Assembly (NCBI GenBank): GCA_910579305.1
Contig: CAJTTA010000057.1
Location: 1 to 7,929, forward strand
Direction: 5' to 3'
Source of the DNA: an uncultured Muribaculaceae bacterium
GTDB lineage: Bacteria > Bacteroidota > Bacteroidia > Bacteroidales > Muribaculaceae
DNA length: 7,929 nt
In this document: piece by piece, positions 5,796 to 7,929 of the stretch
How the letters are laid out: every line of letters starts with the position of its first letter
Numbering within the stretch: the stretch's first letter is position 1
The notes under the pieces: generated by a model
Told to the model about the DNA's origin: nothing
The model's input: the letters and a program-made list of their open reading frames with translations, nothing else
Databases searched by the model: none
Made by a program: the position numbers and the translations under genes

Positions 5796-7088
5796 ATGAA
5801 ATACGTATCAGCACAAGAGGCTGTGAGCCTCATAAAAAGTGGCGACCATGTCTATGTGCAGGGCTCCACATCCATCCCCGAGACTCTCTGCGAGGCACTC
5901 GCCCAAAGAGGATCGGAACTCCGTGACGTCACTCTCTACACGGGATTTGCCGTGGCCAGAGGAGAAGCTCCTTTCTGCAAGCCGGAATACAAGGATTCTT
6001 TCCTCGTGGACTCTTTCTTTGTCAATAACTCCGTGCGCCGCTGGATCAATGAGGGCTACGGCTCGATGACTCCTCGCTTCCTCGGAGATGTGCCCGATCT
6101 CTTCCGTAAAGGCATATGGCCTATAGAAGTGGCTATGCTCAACTGCTCGTTGCCCAATGAGGAGGGATATGTAAGCTTCGGCGTGTCAGGCGACGTGGCT
6201 GTATCGGCAGTGCAATGCGCCAAGACCATCATTGCTCAGATCAATCCACGTATGCCGTTCTCTTACGGAGACCCGGTGGTGCATGTATCCCGTATAGCCG
6301 CCGCAGTAGAAGTGGATGAGCCGCTTGTGGAGGTGCCCACCCCCACTCCTACAGAAAAAGAGGAAAAGATAGGTCGCTATATAGCAGAGCTAATACCCGA
6401 TGGAGCTACATTGCAGATAGGTGTGGGCGGCATCCCCAATGCCGTGATAGCTGCTTTGAGCAATCACAAGCACCTCGGCCTTCACACGGAGGCTATGACC
6501 GACGGTGTCTTGCCTTTGCTTCAAAGCGGTGTGATCGATAATTCTCAGAAAGTAGTGGAGCCCGGGAAGAGCATCGCCTCTCTCGCTCTCGGATCACGCC
6601 ACCTCTACGAGTATATGAATTATAACAAGGATATCATATTCCGCGATGTGGCCTGGACTAACGATCCCTTCGTTATAGCACAGAATCCCAAGGTGATGAG
6701 CATAAACTCCTGCCTGGAGATAGATCTCACGGGGCAGGTGTGTGCCGACTCCATAGGCACCCGCATCTTCTCCAGCGTGGGAGGCCAGCATGACTTTGTC
6801 TATGGCTCCTCTCGCTCCGAAGGCGGAATATCATTTCTTGCCATGCTTGCCACTACCAACAAGGGGGGAAACAAGATCAAGCCTGTGCTCACTCCGGGTG
6901 CCGGAGTAGTGACTACCCGCTTCCAGACCAACTATGTAGTGACTGAATATGGTATAGTAAACCTCATGGGCAAGAACCTTGCTGAGCGCGCCAAACTCAT
7001 GATAAGTGTGGCTGCTCCTGAATTCCGAGAAGAGCTTGACCGGGCTGCCGCCGAACGCTTCGGTTACTCCTATCTTCGCTTGAAATAA
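5796..7088 (+). CDS. Class I acyl-CoA transferase, acetyl-CoA hydrolase/transferase (4-hydroxybutyrate/butyrate CoA-transferase type)
   Basis: This 430-residue protein matches the length of the Cat2/AbfT-type CoA-transferases, which move CoA between an acyl-CoA and a free acid, often acetate, through a glutamyl-CoA intermediate. LQIGVGGIPNAV (206-217) is the glycine-rich oxyanion/CoA motif. LHTEAMTDGV (229-238) contains the predicted catalytic Glu E232. SSVGGQHDFVYGSSRSEGG (326-344) is the family's GGxxDF segment, and VTEYGIVNLMGK (382-393) is the usual C-terminal block. The N-terminal domain (1-180) shows VQGSTSIPETL. It starts 10 bases after the aminotransferase stop, so the two are almost certainly co-transcribed. 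In this setting I infer an arylacetyl-CoA:acetate (or similar) transferase. A 4-hydroxybutyrate, butyrate or propionate CoA-transferase is equally compatible with the motifs. Confidence 0.9.
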   Translation: MKYVSAQEAVSLIKSGDHVYVQGSTSIPETLCEALAQRGSELRDVTLYTGFAVARGEAPFCKPEYKDSFLVDSFFVNNSVRRWINEGYGSMTPRFLGDVPDLFRKGIWPIEVAMLNCSLPNEEGYVSFGVSGDVAVSAVQCAKTIIAQINPRMPFSYGDPVVHVSRIAAAVEVDEPLVEVPTPTPTEKEEKIGRYIAELIPDGATLQIGVGGIPNAVIAALSNHKHLGLHTEAMTDGVLPLLQSGVIDNSQKVVEPGKSIASLALGSRHLYEYMNYNKDIIFRDVAWTNDPFVIAQNPKVMSINSCLEIDLTGQVCADSIGTRIFSSVGGQHDFVYGSSRSEGGISFLAMLATTNKGGNKIKPVLTPGAGVVTTRFQTNYVVTEYGIVNLMGKNLAERAKLMISVAAPEFREELDRAAAERFGYSYLRLK

Positions 7089-7181
7089 TTTTTTTGTATC
7101 AGAGACCAGTCGATACAATGGCATAGTATCAAGGCTGTTACAATGCCGACAGGTCAACCGGCAAAAAAATAAGCAGAATTA
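7089..7181 (+). other. 3' region of the cassette with nested inverted repeats, no clear terminator
   Basis: Seven T residues follow the CoA-transferase stop codon directly, with no hairpin immediately before them; a small CCGAA-CGC-TTCGG hairpin lies 25 bases upstream, within the coding region (7051-7063). Beyond are the inverted repeats TTGTATC (7094-7100) / GATACAA (7112-7118), GGCAT (7120-7124) / ATGCC (7143-7147), and TGCCG (7144-7148) / CGGCA (7159-7163). The last two share bases, so they cannot form together. None is followed by a T-tract on the plus strand, so how transcription ends here is unclear. Confidence 0.4.
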
Positions 7182-7214
7182 TTTGGAGATTCAAACTTTT
7201 CTTATTAACTTTGC
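7182..7214 (+). promoter_or_regulatory. Bacteroidota-type promoter of a candidate non-coding RNA
   Basis: TTTG (7182-7185), a 20-base spacer and TAACTTTGC (7206-7214) fully match the -33/-7 consensus. The -7 box is identical in sequence to the one in front of the tRNA gene. The predicted start is about 7219-7221, exactly where a strong hairpin begins. No convincing protein gene follows. Confidence 0.82.
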
Positions 7215-7219
7215 GTTAT

Positions 7220-7528
7220 AAAGATAAACACCTCGCAAACGTGGTGTTATCTTCCACCCGGCAAGCGAGCCGGAAATCCCTATCGCCTTAACTCACACCA
7301 CATCAAAGTAGATTGGGAAACTCATCAAATTATTATGAAATACCGAGACAAGCTTACTCACTTAATGGCGGGCCGCAACTCCTCAAAGGAGACTGCCGGA
7401 TGTTTCCGACACAGCGGATTACAGCGAGGAGGAGCACTCAAATCCTGTCAGTCGGAGTTTCATCGCATCCTTTGGTGTGGCTTCTATACGGAGCCGGTGT
7501 CAACATCTGATGCCGGCTCCGATTTATT
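7220..7528 (+). ncRNA. Candidate independent structured RNA of about 310 nt (family not recognised)
   Basis: The segment lies between a consensus promoter and a GC-rich terminator-like hairpin, and most of it can be paired. At the predicted 5' end, AAGAT-a-AACACC-t-CG closes a CAAA loop against CG-t-GGTGTT-ATCTT (7221-7253). Next comes CCGGC / GCCGG (7258-7262 and 7269-7273). Then CTCCT-CAA-AGGAG (7379-7391). Then a long arm: CCGAC-ACA / TGT-GTCGG (7406-7413 with 7446-7448 and 7451-7455), continued by GGATT / AATCC (7416-7420, 7441-7445) with two 2-base bulges. The last element is the terminator hairpin. CTCCTC near 7379-7384 could also pair with the GAGGAGGAG loop near 7426-7434. The sequence does not show the signatures of tmRNA, RNase P RNA or SRP RNA. 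Short frames inside it run into the terminator and look like no known protein. Confidence 0.6.
7489..7528 (+). terminator. Terminator-like hairpin closing the candidate RNA
   Basis: CGGAGCCGG (7489-7497) and CCGGCTCCG (7513-7521) form a perfect 9-bp GC-rich stem, with an inner TCA/TGA pairing. ATTTATTCT follows, a weak but T-rich tract (5 of the last 7 bases are T). Confidence 0.65.
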
Positions 7529-7610
7529 CTCTCGCCTTTCACTCCACAATTTCGCGATTGCCGATCGTGGGCACGTGGGAATATAAGGATATATCTGAAT
7601 AACAAGAGGA

Positions 7611-7622
7611 TGTGTGTGTGTG
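7611..7622. repeat. TG dinucleotide repeat (six units)
   Basis: Six perfect TG units in a gene-free stretch. It is not inside or close to the start of any supported gene, so a phase-variation role is not suggested by what is visible. Confidence 0.8.
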
Positions 7623-7638
7623 TATGATAATTAAAGAG

Positions 7639-7656
7639 ATGCCATATCTATGGCAT
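7639..7656. repeat. Near-perfect 18-base palindrome
   Basis: ATGCCATA (7639-7646) and TATGGCAT (7649-7656) are perfect 8-base arms around TC. It has no following T-tract in either direction, so it is not an obvious terminator. It could be a protein-binding site or an insertion remnant; no gene start is near enough in the window to decide. Confidence 0.6.
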
Positions 7657-7689
7657 ACAAAGTTTCAATAAAAGGCGATATTAATTTTA

Positions 7690-7876
7690 GAGAGTGTTGG
7701 AATCTCATCCGAATTAAGCATTCAGTCTCACAATGACGGATTCTTGATTTCTTCCCAATGGACTGCTTCAGCCAAGCCTCATCGGAAGCATAGCCCGCTC
7801 GGATCCCTCTTAAGCTTGATGAAATCATTCAAGAATAGCGCTCTGTGAGAAAAATTATTTTCATTCAAACGCTCTC
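7690..7876. mobile_element. 187-bp MITE-like element with TTA target duplication
   Basis: The left end GAGAGTGTTGGAAT (7690-7703) and the right end ATTCAAACGCTCTC (7863-7876) are inverted repeats matching at 12 of 14 positions. TTA flanks both sides (7687-7689 and 7877-7879), as a 3-base target duplication would. No transposase is encoded, so it would depend on one supplied from elsewhere. The end sequence and TNA-type duplication suggest the IS5 family (IS1031/IS427-like); that assignment is inference from memory of family traits. Confidence 0.6.
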
Positions 7877-7879
7877 TTA

Positions 7880-7929
7880 GAGAGTGTTTGGATTTAAATC
7901 AAATTAAGGCTGAGAGGATTTTTTGAGGG
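7880..7929 (+). mobile_element. End of a second related element, running off the window
   Basis: GAGAGTGTTTGGAT (7880-7893) repeats the terminal sequence of the preceding element. Both copies carry AATTAAG at the same offset, 22 bases in (7712-7718 and 7902-7908). The two elements share the TTA between them, so this copy either inserted at the duplication of the first or is the reverse. It could be another MITE or the end of a full insertion sequence whose transposase lies beyond the window. Confidence 0.55.

Noticed and set aside
7144..7169. TGCCG/CGGCA hairpin next to a homopolymer run as terminator of the CoA-transferase gene
   Set aside because: The run after the hairpin is A on the plus strand, and on the minus strand the T run precedes the hairpin, so it fits neither direction.
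7378..7400. AGGAGACTGCC resembling the B12 box of cobalamin riboswitches
   Set aside because: The rest of the conserved cobalamin core (such as the GAAAnTCCGG-type segment and the CCCGCAACTGT-like segment) is absent, and no gene follows that it could control.
7313..7586. Two overlapping plus-strand frames of 65 and 83 residues
   Set aside because: Both run into or through the terminator hairpin at 7489-7521, overlap each other in different frames, and look like no known family. The paired RNA structure explains the segment better.
7631..7828. Minus-strand frame of 65 residues
   Set aside because: It lies mostly inside the MITE-like element and spans its left terminal repeat, so it is a chance frame in mobile DNA.

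Overview
The window looks like a chromosomal segment of a gut-type Bacteroidota bacterium, probably order Bacteroidales. The main evidence is three promoters that match the Bacteroidota housekeeping consensus (a TTTG -33 box and a TAnnTTTGC -7 box), each with the same 20-base spacer. Start codons are also preceded by A/T-rich leaders rather than clear Shine-Dalgarno sites. The anaerobic 2-oxoacid:ferredoxin chemistry fits as well. A family-level guess (Muribaculaceae-like) is inference only.

The left third (1-1938) is read on the minus strand. It holds an NhaA-type Na+/H+ antiporter, a small DUF6582-like protein just downstream of it, and a separately transcribed tRNA-Leu(UAG) with its own promoter and intrinsic terminator. 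A possible start of another minus-strand gene runs off the left edge. A 198-base divergent intergenic region separates this block from the next.

The centre (2037-7088) is a plus-strand cassette of four genes behind one consensus promoter: iorA, iorB, a class I/II PLP aminotransferase, and a class I (4-hydroxybutyrate/butyrate-type) acyl-CoA transferase. Together they read as an oxidative fermentation route for aromatic or similar amino acids. The aminotransferase would make a 2-oxoacid such as phenylpyruvate or indolepyruvate. IorAB would decarboxylate it oxidatively to an acyl-CoA and reduce ferredoxin. The CoA-transferase would release the arylacetate while keeping the CoA thioester for energy conservation. 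IorA ends without the C-terminal two-cluster ferredoxin domain of the classical enzyme. A terminator-like hairpin divides the cassette between iorB and the aminotransferase.

The right end (7089-7929, 841 bases) has no convincing protein gene. It holds a third consensus promoter followed by about 310 bases of highly paired sequence ending in a 9-bp GC-rich hairpin, which is a good candidate for an independent structured non-coding RNA. Beyond it are a TG microsatellite, an 18-base palindrome, and a 187-bp MITE-like element with terminal inverted repeats and a TTA target duplication. The end of a second, related element abuts that duplication directly and runs off the window.
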